In this document: one piece after another, positions 1 through 13,380 of the stretch
Layout: every line of letters begins with the position of its first letter
Position numbering within the stretch: position 1 is the stretch's first letter
DNA from: Alphaproteobacteria bacterium
Lineage (GTDB): Bacteria; Pseudomonadota; Alphaproteobacteria; Micropepsales; Micropepsaceae
Direction: 5' to 3'
Length of the DNA: 64,000 nt
Assembly (NCBI GenBank): GCA_017308375.1
Contig: JAFKEW010000045.1
Span: 1 to 64,000 of the forward strand
Program-made: the position numbers and the translations under genes
The notes under the pieces: model-generated
What the model was told of the DNA's origin: nothing
The model's input: only the letters and a program-made list of their open reading frames with translations
Databases searched by the model: none

Positions 1-5
1 CTTCT

Positions 6-51
6 CCTCCCCCGTGGTTACGGGGGAGGTCGATCCGCGGCCAGCGGATCG
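6..51. repeat. Two adjacent perfect palindromes, probable dispersed intergenic repeat
   Basis: The first hairpin has 10-bp arms at 6-15 and 20-29 around a GGTT loop. The second has 8-bp arms at 31-38 and 44-51 around a 5-nt loop. Paired G+C-rich palindromes of this kind are typical of short intergenic repeats scattered through alphaproteobacterial genomes. No gene is visible here and the element may extend left of the window. Copy number cannot be judged from one window. Confidence 0.5.
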
Positions 52-89
52 GGAGGGGGGCACCACCTACGTTTATTTTCCTGATAGAC

Positions 90-119
90 TTGTAATCCTA
101 TAGATGATGGGTATATAGT
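90..119 (+). promoter_or_regulatory. Possible sigma-70 promoter in front of the structured region
   Basis: TTGTAA at 90-95 and TATAGT at 114-119 are separated by 18 nt. The surroundings are A+T-rich and stand out from the G+C-rich flanks. The predicted start is about 126-127, exactly where the hairpin-rich stretch begins. This is inferred from motif match only. Confidence 0.3.
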
Positions 120-126
120 CTTTCGT

Positions 127-540
127 CAGGAGAACCCCCAATGCCCCTCAAAGTCCCCATCCGAACCCACCGCGCGGCCATACAGGGTCAGGAGGCAAAC
201 GCGCGTGCCTCCGTTGCTCTCGCTCCCCTTACCTGCCCATCCCTGCCAAGAGACAGCCAGCAAGGGGGCGAGCCGGCAAAGCCCGAGGACGGTGGCCAAT
301 GGCGTGTACGGCCGGGACTGACCTCCCGGCCCGTACCGGCCAACGGCACACCGCCAGCACCGGGCTTTCGCCGCGGGATCAGCCACCATGGGGCCCCGCA
401 CGAGAGCCCGGTCTGTATCCGGGCCCGCTCTGTCCGGGGCCATTTTCGCTTGGCGGGCTGTTTCTGTATGGGGCTTTGCGAGAATCCGTCTATTCTCCCC
501 CGGTCGGCGTATTGCGATGTGTTCAGCATCCCGCAATTTC
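127..540 (+). ncRNA. Candidate structured RNA, family not recognised
   Basis: No protein reading of this stretch is convincing: both strands stay open, but the translations are Arg/Pro-rich without domain features. It contains nested complementary segments. GGAGAA (129-134) can pair with 493-498, CTCAAAG plus CCCC (147-158) with 470-482, and CCATACAG (178-185) with 464-471. Inside these lie hairpins 191-197/206-212, 219-230/262-272, 306-318/326-338 (enclosed by 274-285/361-373) and 391-397 with the CGGGGCC segment near 455. A last hairpin (511-519/528-537) precedes the next gene. The layout, long-range closing helices around several local hairpins, is what large structured RNAs such as RNase P or tmRNA look like, but conserved motifs of neither are present. 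RNase P is encoded at 29.4 kb. Strand is chosen from the promoter-like motif upstream. A long structured leader of the 557 gene is the alternative. Confidence 0.35.
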
Positions 541-556
541 AAAACGGAGTTGAATC

Positions 557-943
557 ATGTCCCGCACAAGTCTTTTGAAGATCGTACTTGTTCTGACCGG
601 CATTGCCTTTCTGCTGATCTATCCCCTGGCGATCGTCTGGCCTTCGGGCTGGGCCTGGCATCAGGGCGCACCCTATGCCTCGGACTATTACATGATGATC
701 GTCGGCGTTTACGCGACGCTCGGCGTCTTTCTCATCCTCGCCGCGCGCAATCCCGCCGCCAACCGCAGCCTGATCTGGTTCACCGTGTGGTCCAGCCTGG
801 TGCATGGCGGCATCATGGCGGGGCAGGCGCTGCAGATGCCGGAGCATATGGGCCACCTTTATGGCGATGTGCCGGCGCTGATCATCGTTGCGGCCGTGCT
901 CGCCTTCCTGCTTCAGGGCGAAACCAGAACTGCCACCGCTTGA
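557..943 (+). CDS. Small integral membrane protein, DUF6632-like
   Basis: A 128-residue protein made of about four hydrophobic segments (roughly residues 7-27, 44-62, 72-92 and 102-122) with short polar loops, ending in a polar tail. It should sit in the inner membrane. The pattern, with YPLAIVWPSGWAWHQG in the first loop and a conserved-looking HGGIMAGQA segment, resembles small uncharacterised DUF6632 proteins. No function is known for these. A GGAG Shine-Dalgarno lies nine bases before the ATG. It follows the structured region directly and ends 33 bases before prmA, so it may share the prmA transcript. The family assignment is from memory of the fold pattern and is only moderate. Confidence 0.65.
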   Translation: MSRTSLLKIVLVLTGIAFLLIYPLAIVWPSGWAWHQGAPYASDYYMMIVGVYATLGVFLILAARNPAANRSLIWFTVWSSLVHGGIMAGQALQMPEHMGHLYGDVPALIIVAAVLAFLLQGETRTATA

Positions 944-976
944 GCGAATACACAGGCTGGCGTATGTGGCGGTGCC

Positions 977-1843
977 ATGCCCGCACCGCCACTCTGGAAA
1001 GCCTCGGTCTCTCTCAAGAAAACGGAAGCGGCCAATATTGCGGCCGCTTTCGAACTCGGCACCGCGCCGCAAGCCGTGCTGATTTCCGAAGACCCTTTCG
1101 CCCCCGATGCGGTGGTGGAGGCGCTTTATACCGCCGCGCCGGATGGCGATCTGCTTACCCGGCTGGCCGGCCGCGCCGTGCATGTCGCCCTGCTGCCGGA
1201 TGCGGACTGGATCCGCCTCTCTCAGGAAGGCTTGCCGCCGGTGCGCGCGGGCCGCTTCTTCGTCTATGGCGCCCACGACCGGGGCAAGGTGCCCGATGGC
1301 GTTATCCCGATGCGCATCGAAGCCGGGCTTGCCTTCGGCACCGGCCATCACGAAACCACCGCGCTCTGTCTTGCCGCGCTGAGCGAACTTTCCCGGCGGC
1401 GGCGTTATACCAATGTGCTCGACCTCGGCTGCGGCACAGGGCTGCTGGCCATCGGCGCGGCCAAATTGTGGCACCGGCGCGTTACGGCGTCCGACATCGA
1501 TCCGGTCGCGGTCGGCGTCACCCGCGAAAATGCCATCGCCAATGGCAGCGGTCCGCTGGTCCACGCAGTGACGGCGGATGGCCTCAACGCCCCCGCCCTT
1601 TCGGCTGGCGCGCCTTACGATCTGATTCTCGCCAATATCCTGGCCGGGCCGCTGACCCGGCTGGCGCGCGACATCGCGCACGCCACGGCAAAGGGCGGCA
1701 CCATCGTTCTTTCCGGCCTGCTGCGCGATCAGGAAAATCTTGTTCTAAGCTTTTACCGGCCACAGGGGCTGATCTTGCGCGCAACCCATCGTGATGGGCC
1801 GTGGTCCGCCCTGATCCTTGAGAGGCCGCGCAGGCAGGTCTAG
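977..1843 (+). CDS. prmA: Ribosomal protein L11 methyltransferase
   Basis: PrmA uses S-adenosylmethionine to trimethylate amino groups of ribosomal protein L11 in the cytoplasm. The 288-residue length is normal. A substrate-recognition region of about 110 residues is followed by a linker with GLAFGTGHHETT, a PrmA hallmark. Then comes the Rossmann methyltransferase core with SAM motif I (VLDLGCGTGLLAIGAAKL), acidic motif II (ASDIDPVAV) and the NILAGPL catalytic-loop motif near residue 210. No strong Shine-Dalgarno precedes the ATG. The C-terminus lies just ahead of the aminopeptidase gene, so the two are probably co-transcribed. Confidence 0.93.
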   Translation: MPAPPLWKASVSLKKTEAANIAAAFELGTAPQAVLISEDPFAPDAVVEALYTAAPDGDLLTRLAGRAVHVALLPDADWIRLSQEGLPPVRAGRFFVYGAHDRGKVPDGVIPMRIEAGLAFGTGHHETTALCLAALSELSRRRRYTNVLDLGCGTGLLAIGAAKLWHRRVTASDIDPVAVGVTRENAIANGSGPLVHAVTADGLNAPALSAGAPYDLILANILAGPLTRLARDIAHATAKGGTIVLSGLLRDQENLVLSFYRPQGLILRATHRDGPWSALILERPRRQV

Positions 1844-1853
1844 GGTCGCGGCC

Positions 1854-3676
1854 ATGGACAAGAACGCCCCCTTTCAGACTTTCGATGACCGTTCCGATGC
1901 CGCCCTTTGCGCCCCGCGCCTGGCCGCGCTCCGTGCCGAGCTGGACCGGCGCGGCCTCGACGGTTTCATCGTGCCGCATTCCGACGAATATCAGAGCGAA
2001 TATCTGCCGCCGCGCGGCGAACGCCTCGCCTGGCTCACCGCCTTTACCGGCTCGGCCGGCGCCGCCGTGGTACTGCGGGACAAGGCCGCGGTGTTCGTCG
2101 ATGGCCGCTACACCCTTCAGGTGCAGCAGCAGACCGATACCAAACTCTTCACCCCGCGCGATCTGGTGGGGGAAGGGCCCGGTGCCTGGATTGAAGCCAA
2201 TGCCCCGAAAGGCGCAAAGCTCGGTTACGATCCCTGGGTCCATACCCAGGCAAGCCTTGAGGGCCTGCGCTTCTCCGCCGAAAAGGCCGGTGCCACTCTG
2301 GTGCCGTGCGAGGGCAACCCGATCGACGCGGTGTGGACCGATCAGCCCGCGGCGCCAACTGCCAAGGCGGTCCCGCATGACATATCCCGCGCCGGCGAAA
2401 GCGCGGAATCCAAGCGTACGCGCATTGCGGAAAGTGTGAAGGCCTCCGGCGGCGATGCGGCCGTGATCACGCTGTCGGATTCCATTTGCTGGCTCCTCAA
2501 CATGCGCGGCGGCGATACTCCGCATACGCCCTTCGTTCTCTCCTACGCCATCCTGAATGGCGATGGCGCCGTCGATCTCTTCATGGACGAAGCCAAAAGC
2601 TCCCCCGAATTGCTAAAGCATTTCGGCAATGCCGTGCGCCTGCACCCGCCGGAAGCGTTTGCCTCGGCCCTCGACGGCCTGAAGGGCAAGACCGTGCTTG
2701 CCGATCCGGGCAGCGCGCCCGCCGCCGTGTTCGACCGCCTGCAAAAGGCCGGTGCAAAGCTCAAACGCGCCGGCGATCCCATCCAACTGCCCAAGGCCTG
2801 CAAGAACGCGGTGGAGATTGAGGGCATGCGCAAGGCCCATATCCGCGATGGTGCGGCACTCACCCGTTTCCTCGCCTGGATGGCACGCGAAGCACCGAAC
2901 GGCCATCTGAATGAGATTGAGGTGGCCGAAACGCTGGAAGGGTACCGCCGCGCAACCGGCGCACTGACCGATCTCAGTTTTGATTCCATCTCGGGGGCGG
3001 CGGAACACGCCGCGATCCCCCATTACCGCGTCACCACCACCAGCAATCGCAAGATCAACCAGGATGAGATTTATCTGATCGATTCGGGCGCCCAGTATGA
3101 AGACGGCACCACTGACGTTACGCGCACCATGATCGTGGGCACACCAAGCGCGGAGATGAAGGACCGCTTCACCCGCGTGCTGAAAGGCCACATCGCGCTG
3201 GCCACGGTAAGGTTCCCGGAAGGTACCACCGGTTCGGCGCTGGACGCATTCGCACGGCGCCCATTGTGGGACGCCGGCCTTGACTACGATCACGGCACCG
3301 GCCACGGCGTCGGCAGCTATCTCTCGGTGCATGAGGGGCCGCAGAACATTTCCAAGCGCCCGATCAATCAGCCGTTGAAACCAGGCATGATCTGCTCCAA
3401 CGAACCGGGCTATTACAAGGCCGGGGAATACGGCATCCGAATTGAGAATCTGGTTGTGGTCAGCGAACCGAAAGACGTCGGCGGCGAACGCAAGATGATG
3501 GAATTTGAAACCATCACGCTCGCTCCCATTGATCTTGATCTGGTGGAAACCTCATTGCTGACCGAAGAAGAGCGGGAATGGCTTAACGCCTATCATGCCC
3601 GCGTGCGCGAAATGCTGACCCCGCTGGTGGATACAGAAACCCGCACCTGGCTTCAAACCGCAACCAGGGCCATCTA

Positions 3677-3677
<1 letters not shown>
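1854..3677 (+). CDS. pepP: Xaa-Pro aminopeptidase, M24B metallopeptidase
   Basis: A cytoplasmic metallopeptidase that removes an N-terminal residue preceding proline. At about 607 residues it has the large three-domain layout of the AMPP2/eukaryotic-type enzymes: two creatinase-like N-terminal domains (to about residue 300) and a C-terminal pita-bread domain. Metal and catalytic motifs are visible in order: DSGAQYEDGTTDVTRT with both aspartates, HGTGHGVGSYLSVHEGP, NEPGYYKAGEYGIRIEN and FETITLAPID. A longer frame opens at 1818 inside prmA. The ATG at 1854 is preferred because it begins the family-like sequence MDKNAPFQTF. Its stop overlaps the next start by one base. Confidence 0.88.
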
Positions 3678-8528
<4,851 letters not shown>

Positions 8529-8537
8529 CAGAGCAGT

Positions 8538-9395
8538 TTACAGGAAACCGAAGGCCCTGCCGATCCATGATCCTTTCTCGATCTCCGGTTTCATATTGTG
8601 CTGGGTAAGGAGATCGTAGGAATTCTGGTACCAGGTGCTGCCCGGATAGTTGGCCCCAAGAACGGCCGCTGCGGTCTTGGCCTCCCGGTAAACGCCCAGA
8701 GCGTAGTAGGCTTCGGTTAGACGCTCCAACGCTTCAGCGATTTGAGAGGTCTTTTGATATTGTTCCACCACGGTCCGAAAACGATTGATGGCCCCAATAT
8801 AATCGCCTGTGCGCAGATAATAGCGGCCAATCGCCATTTCTTTGCCGGCAAGATGGTCGAGCGTAAGGTCGATCTTCAGCGTGGCGTCGCGCGCATAATC
8901 GGTATCAGGGAATCGCTGTACAACGTCTTGAAGGGCAACCAGGGCAGCTTCTGTTTTGCTTTGATCGCGGCCGATATCGACGATCTGCTCGTAAAGTGAA
9001 ATCGCCTTCAAATAGAAGGCATAGGCAACCTCCTTGCTGCCGGGATGCAACTGAATGTACTGATCGGCGGTGCTGATCGCATCGGTATATTTGTTGGCCT
9101 GATAGAAACAGAACGCGCTCATCAGCATGGCACGACGTGCCCATACGGAATAGGGATGCTGGCGCTCTACCTCCCCAAACTGCTTGGCGGCATCTGACCA
9201 ACTGCGTTCGCGAATCTTCTGCCAGGCATCGGCATAAATCTGTTCGACCGGGCGCTCGACATATTGGGGGGTGGTATCGTCACTCTTGTCGCCACCGCCG
9301 AACATACCGCCCAGCGTGTCACACCCCGAAAGGGCCGTACCCGCAACCAGTATCAGTGCCAATAGCGATATGCGCCTGAAGCCATGACCCGCCAT
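8538..9395 (-). CDS. bamD: Outer-membrane assembly lipoprotein BamD
   Basis: BamD is the essential lipoprotein of the BAM complex, which folds beta-barrel proteins into the outer membrane. The 285-residue product starts with a signal peptide and lipobox LSGC, then a Gly/Asp linker. Tetratricopeptide-like helical repeats cover about residues 50-260, including the family-typical VERQHPYSVWARRAMLMSA and IQLHPGSKEVAYAFYLKA. A longer frame starts 33 bases upstream, but the ATG used here gives a clean lipoprotein signal. It sits between lpxC and recN, its usual alphaproteobacterial position, 106 bases after lpxC. Confidence 0.94.
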   Translation of the reverse strand: MAGHGFRRISLLALILVAGTALSGCDTLGGMFGGGDKSDDTTPQYVERPVEQIYADAWQKIRERSWSDAAKQFGEVERQHPYSVWARRAMLMSAFCFYQANKYTDAISTADQYIQLHPGSKEVAYAFYLKAISLYEQIVDIGRDQSKTEAALVALQDVVQRFPDTDYARDATLKIDLTLDHLAGKEMAIGRYYLRTGDYIGAINRFRTVVEQYQKTSQIAEALERLTEAYYALGVYREAKTAAAVLGANYPGSTWYQNSYDLLTQHNMKPEIEKGSWIGRAFGFL

Positions 9396-9501
9396 GAAAA
9401 TCCCATCCGCGATTCGATCGCCGCCCAACCGGGCGCCCTTATGCCATTGCAGCGTAATGGCGGTCCAGCCCGGCCATCAAAGAGCCAATATGTCCAATAG
9501 A

Positions 9502-10359
9502 TTAAGGGGTTAACTCCACCCGCTCGAAAGCGGAAGCATCAGCGCACAAGGCCCGCAGCAAGGCATTATTCAACGCATGGCCAGAGCGGACACCTACGAA
9601 CCGGCCGATGACGGGCATACCCGCCAGCGCCAAATCCCCGATAGCGTCCAGAATCTTGTGTCGAACAAACTCGTCCGGAAAGCGCATGATGGCCGCGTTG
9701 ACAACCCGATCGCCGTCGATCGCCAACGTATTCTCGAGGCTGGCGCCCCGCCCCAACCCTGCTTGATGCAAGGCTTCCAATTCATGAAGGAAACCGAAGG
9801 TCCGGGCCGGGGCAATTTCCCGCCGGAAGCCATCTGTAGAGAATGTCCAATCAAAGCGCTGTCGGCCAATGGCGGCGGTGGAAAATTCAATATCGAAGGC
9901 GAAGCTGCGAACTTGGGCTGGCAGCAAAGACGCGCTGGCATTGCCAGCCTCGACCCGGACCGGCTTCAGAATCCGAAGTGCCGTACCCGGCGCCCGCGCG
10001 GTGGTTACCCCTCCCGTCTCAATCAGGGAGAGATAGGACAGTGCGTCGCCATCCAGAATGGGTGGCTCCGGCCCATCAAGCGTGACCAGAAGATCAGCAA
10101 TGCCCGCCCCGGCAATGGCCGCCATAAGGTGTTCAATGACACCGATACGTGTCCCCTGCCCGTCATCAATGACAGTGCCAAGGCGGGTTTCGGTCACCTT
10201 GTTGTAAAGAGCGGGAATTGTACGGCTGCCGCGATCGTCACGGCGGAAAACAATGCCATGTCCTGGAGGCGCCGGCGTAAGCGTCATGCGAACAGAAACG
10301 CCGGCGTGCAGCGCAATGCCTTCGGCGGTAACGGTCCTGGCGAGTGTGGTGCGGGTCAT
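9502..10359 (-). CDS. lpxC: UDP-3-O-acyl-N-acetylglucosamine deacetylase
   Basis: LpxC is the zinc-dependent enzyme for the committed step of lipid A synthesis. It removes the N-acetyl group from UDP-3-O-acyl-GlcNAc in the cytoplasm. The 285 residues include the zinc-ligand motif GVIEHLMAAIAG near residue 75 and HKILDAIGDLALAG near 232 with the second His/Asp cluster. The nucleotide-side segment DGPEPPILDGDALSYL is also clear. It is slightly shorter than the roughly 305 residues of E. coli LpxC. The gene follows ftsZ after 84 bases that contain a strong hairpin, so its expression may be partly separate from ftsZ. Confidence 0.95.
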   Translation of the reverse strand: MTRTTLARTVTAEGIALHAGVSVRMTLTPAPPGHGIVFRRDDRGSRTIPALYNKVTETRLGTVIDDGQGTRIGVIEHLMAAIAGAGIADLLVTLDGPEPPILDGDALSYLSLIETGGVTTARAPGTALRILKPVRVEAGNASASLLPAQVRSFAFDIEFSTAAIGRQRFDWTFSTDGFRREIAPARTFGFLHELEALHQAGLGRGASLENTLAIDGDRVVNAAIMRFPDEFVRHKILDAIGDLALAGMPVIGRFVGVRSGHALNNALLRALCADASAFERVELTP

Positions 10360-10395
10360 ACCCGCTCACTAGCACAAATAAGACAGGTTCGCGCC

Positions 10396-10426
10396 CCACG
10401 CCCCCTTCCGAAGAAAAGGGGCGTGG
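10396..10426 (-). terminator. Hairpin between ftsZ and lpxC
   Basis: Read on the minus strand, the CCACGCCCC arm pairs with GGGGCGTGG across a loop containing CTTCGG, an extra-stable tetraloop sequence. There is no T-run on the minus strand, so it may slow or process the transcript rather than end it fully. Confidence 0.4.
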
Positions 10427-10443
10427 CTGCGAGAAAGGTCAGC

Positions 10444-12006
10444 CTAATTGGCCTGGCGGCGCAAAAAGGCGGGGATTTCAAACTGCTCGTCCCGCCTATG
10501 TTCCGGAAAGAGGTCATCGACGGAGGCAGACGACTGTGCCTGCTGACGCACCGGCTCAGGTTGCGGCCGGCTGATCACCTGCGTTGTCGCACGCGCCTGT
10601 GGTGCCGGAGCTGCCATTGCCGGTTCGGTCCGTGCCTCGCCTTCCGACTTCCTACGGCCGAACATGCCGCCAAACAAGGTACGCCGCTGCGCATGATGCT
10701 GCGGATACTCCGCCGGAATGCGTTCCGGCTCGGGGCGAGCCACCGGCTGCGGACGAGCGACAGGAATTTCGGCCGTGACGGCTTCCGGAACGTCCATCTG
10801 GTCTTCGTCCGTCTGCAGAACCTGGGCCTCGACCGCCGCATGCATCGAGGCGGGCATCGCATTCATTTCTTCAGCAATGGTTTCGACCTGACGATGGACC
10901 GGGTTGTTCGCAGTGCGAGAGAACGAAGCAACAGTTGCCGCGGGGGCCGCCTTCGGCGCCGGCTGTGCTGCCGGGGCAGGAGATGAGGATACGGCGCGCG
11001 GGCGCAGCCGCTCGATATTCTCCGGCAACTCCCGCATCTCATCAGCATCGATCCCGGTCGCGACGACGGAGACGCGGATACGGCCTTCCATGTTATCGAG
11101 TATCGTATTGCCGAAAATGATATTGGCATCGGGGTCTACTTCGGCGCGTACCCGATTGGCTGCCTGTTCGACCTCGAAAAGCATCAGGTCCGGGCCACCG
11201 GTGATATTGATGAGAACGCCGCGCGCGCCCTTCATCGACACGTCTTCCAGCAGCGGATTGCAGATGGCCGCATCAGCCGCCTTGACCGCGCGGTCTTCAC
11301 CTTCGGCTTCGCCGGTACCCATCATAGCCTTACCCATCTCGGAGATTACCGATTTGATATCGGCAAAATCGAGATTGATCAGACCCGGCATCACGATCAG
11401 ATCGGTTACCCCGCGCACACCGCAATGCAGAACCTCGTCGGCCATGGTGAAGGCCTGGGCAAAGGTGGTGCGATCGTTGGCGATCCGGAACAGATTCTGG
11501 TTCGGAATGACGATCAACGTGTGAACGTAATTCTGAAGTTCCTGAATCCCGCGCTCTGCTATGCGCATGCGCTTGTCACCTTCAAACGCAAACGGCTTGG
11601 TCACCACGCCGACAGTCAGGATACCGAGTTCGCGCACCGCACGCGCGATGACCGGCGCCGCCCCGGTACCGGTGCCACCGCCCATGCCGGCTGTGATGAA
11701 CACCATGTGGGAGCCGCCAATCTGCTCCAGAATTTCGTCCAGAGACTCCTCGGCGCCAGCCCGGCCAATATCTGGTTGGGCGCCTGCGCCCAGCCCCTCG
11801 GTCACGCGTTCGCCCATCTGGATCTTGCGATCCGCCTTGGACTGCGCCAGTGACTGCGCATCCGTATTGGCTACGACAAACTCAACGCCTTCCAGCTTGG
11901 AGGCGATCATATTGTTGACGGCATTGCCGCCTGCACCGCCGACACCCAGGACAGTAATGCGTGGCCGCAGTTCCTTGGTTTCTGGCGCCCTGATATTGAT
12001 GGCCAT
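10444..12006 (-). CDS. ftsZ: Cell division GTPase FtsZ
   Basis: FtsZ is the tubulin-like GTPase that forms the Z ring and recruits the septal machinery. The GTP-binding core covers residues 12-320 with GGGTGTG at 109-115, [10 protein letters not shown] near 21, and the T7 synergy-loop region [11 protein letters not shown] long Pro/Ala/Gln-rich linker follows (about 325-500), then the conserved C-terminal peptide [13 protein letters not shown] that binds FtsA and other partners. At 520 residues it has the long linker seen in many alphaproteobacteria. An AAGGAGAG Shine-Dalgarno precedes the ATG. A stable hairpin stands in its leader. It is last in the fts/mur block before lpxC. Confidence 0.98.
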   Translation of the reverse strand: MAINIRAPETKELRPRITVLGVGGAGGNAVNNMIASKLEGVEFVVANTDAQSLAQSKADRKIQMGERVTEGLGAGAQPDIGRAGAEESLDEILEQIGGSHMVFITAGMGGGTGTGAAPVIARAVRELGILTVGVVTKPFAFEGDKRMRIAERGIQELQNYVHTLIVIPNQNLFRIANDRTTFAQAFTMADEVLHCGVRGVTDLIVMPGLINLDFADIKSVISEMGKAMMGTGEAEGEDRAVKAADAAICNPLLEDVSMKGARGVLINITGGPDLMLFEVEQAANRVRAEVDPDANIIFGNTILDNMEGRIRVSVVATGIDADEMRELPENIERLRPRAVSSSPAPAAQPAPKAAPAATVASFSRTANNPVHRQVETIAEEMNAMPASMHAAVEAQVLQTDEDQMDVPEAVTAEIPVARPQPVARPEPERIPAEYPQHHAQRRTLFGGMFGRRKSEGEARTEPAMAAPAPQARATTQVISRPQPEPVRQQAQSSASVDDLFPEHRRDEQFEIPAFLRRQAN

Positions 12007-12051
12007 TGGTCTCTCCTTCTCGCCTTACTCGCTTCGCGCTCGCTGCACCCC

Positions 12052-12085
12052 ACGGATACGCTCATTAAATATGAGCCGTATCCGT
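12052..12085 (-). promoter_or_regulatory. Long hairpin in the ftsA-ftsZ intergenic leader
   Basis: Arms 52-65 and 71-85 (offset 12000) pair over 14 bp with one bulged base and a 5-nt A/T loop. It lies 46 bases upstream of the ftsZ start. On the minus strand no T-run follows, so a role in mRNA processing, stability or protein binding is likelier than termination. Confidence 0.45.
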
Positions 12086-12096
12086 TAAAACTTTAT

Positions 12097-13380
12097 TTAC
12101 CCAAGTAACCGGTTCGTTAACCGGCTGAAGAACCCCTTACCGCGCGGCTCCTCATGCTCTGCCGCCAGATCCGGGTTCAGAACTTCCGGCGGCATGCTGG
12201 CACCCGCCATCAGCAGACCGACGGCGGTGGCGTAATCCGGACTGGCAGAGGCTGCAGGCAGCCCTGGAAACGCCGCCGGACGGCCGATCCGCACCTGCTT
12301 GTTGAGGATACGGGCCGCGAGTTCGCGTACGCCCGAGAGCTGCGAGCCGCCACCGGTCAGAACGGCACGGCGCCCCGCCGCCACATCAAAACCACTGGCA
12401 CGAAGGCGGGTTTGCACCTCGCCCAGAATTTCTTCCATGCGGGCCTGAATGATGCGTGTGAGCATGGAGCGTGGCACGCGCATGCCCGCATCCTCACCAT
12501 CCTCGCCCATCTGTGGGACGGTCACGACATCCGCACCGTATTCAAGATCGCCCAACGCCGCGCCGTGCAGCGTCTTCGCCCGTTCCGCGGCCGAGAGCGG
12601 GGCAGCCAGCATACGTGCCAGATCGGCCGTCACCTGCGCTCCCCCTGCGGGAACGACATCGGCGTAAACCAGCTGGCCCTCATTAAATACGGCAATGGAG
12701 GTGACACCGCCGCCCATATCGACAACGGTAGCCCCGAGTTGCTTTTCATCGTCTGTCAGCGTGGCAAGGCCGCTGGCATAGGGGGCGAACAGCGTGCCTG
12801 CGATGGTAAGGTGACACCGCTCAACCGCCAGACGGAGATTCTGCAGCGGCGATGGTTTAATCCCAACCGCATGCATCACCACCCCGATCTTCTGACAGAA
12901 CATGCCCGAAGGGTCACGCACGCCACGCGCTTCGTCCACGGCATAAGCCGTTGGGGCGGACTGAATGATTTCATAGCCGTCGCGAATACATTTGGCGCGG
13001 CCTTCGGCCAGAAGAGCCCGCAAATGCGCATCCGTAACCAGTGCCCCGTCAAGAACCATCGCATTGCGCGACATGATATTGACCGGCTGACCGCAATTGA
13101 CACCAATGATGACGTTCTGGATGCGCGCGTCGGCATGGTTCTCAGCCGCCGCTACAGCATCGCGGATTGCTTCTTCTGCCAGATCGAGGCTCGTGATCGT
13201 GCCCGCCTTGACGCCCTGCGATTCACGAAGGGCAGTGCCCAGCACGCGCAACGAACCAGGCTCTGCCCGCCCGATAAGACAGACGACTTTGGAAGACCCG
13301 ACATCCAGCGCAGCCACCAGGCCGGTCCGGTACCCGATGGCCTCCGCATTCCCTGTACGCATGCGAACCGTCTCGCCCAT
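12097..13380 (-). CDS. ftsA: Cell division protein FtsA
   Basis: FtsA is the actin-like ATPase that ties FtsZ to the inner membrane. The 427-residue product has the nucleotide-binding fold with phosphate-1 motif ALDVGSSKVVCLIG at about 24-37, an SHS2/1C domain in the first half, and phosphate-2 VVDMGGGVTSIAVF near 218. The adenosine motif LTGGGSQLSGV lies near 344. The C-terminus ends with a basic amphipathic helix (GKGFFSRLTNRLLG) that should bind the membrane. The ATG follows the ftsQ stop with no gap. The 90-base space before ftsZ carries a hairpin. Confidence 0.97.
   Translation of the reverse strand: MGETVRMRTGNAEAIGYRTGLVAALDVGSSKVVCLIGRAEPGSLRVLGTALRESQGVKAGTITSLDLAEEAIRDAVAAAENHADARIQNVIIGVNCGQPVNIMSRNAMVLDGALVTDAHLRALLAEGRAKCIRDGYEIIQSAPTAYAVDEARGVRDPSGMFCQKIGVVMHAVGIKPSPLQNLRLAVERCHLTIAGTLFAPYASGLATLTDDEKQLGATVVDMGGGVTSIAVFNEGQLVYADVVPAGGAQVTADLARMLAAPLSAAERAKTLHGAALGDLEYGADVVTVPQMGEDGEDAGMRVPRSMLTRIIQARMEEILGEVQTRLRASGFDVAAGRRAVLTGGGSQLSGVRELAARILNKQVRIGRPAAFPGLPAASASPDYATAVGLLMAGASMPPEVLNPDLAAEHEEPRGKGFFSRLTNRLLG

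Noticed and set aside
127..540. tmRNA or a second RNase P RNA
   Set aside because: No alphaproteobacterial tag (Ala-Asn-Asp-Asn start) and no GAGGAAAGTCC element; a clear rnpB exists at 29.4 kb.
141..578. Overlapping long frames on both strands of the first 600 bases as protein genes
   Set aside because: They are Arg/Pro-rich without domain features and coincide with nested hairpins; neither has a clear ribosome site.
388..1794. A 468-residue frame over the DUF6632-like and prmA genes
   Set aside because: Arg-rich shadow in another frame of two genes with recognisable families.
12060..12120. CtrA box upstream of ftsZ
   Set aside because: TTAA segments are present but not at seven-base spacing.
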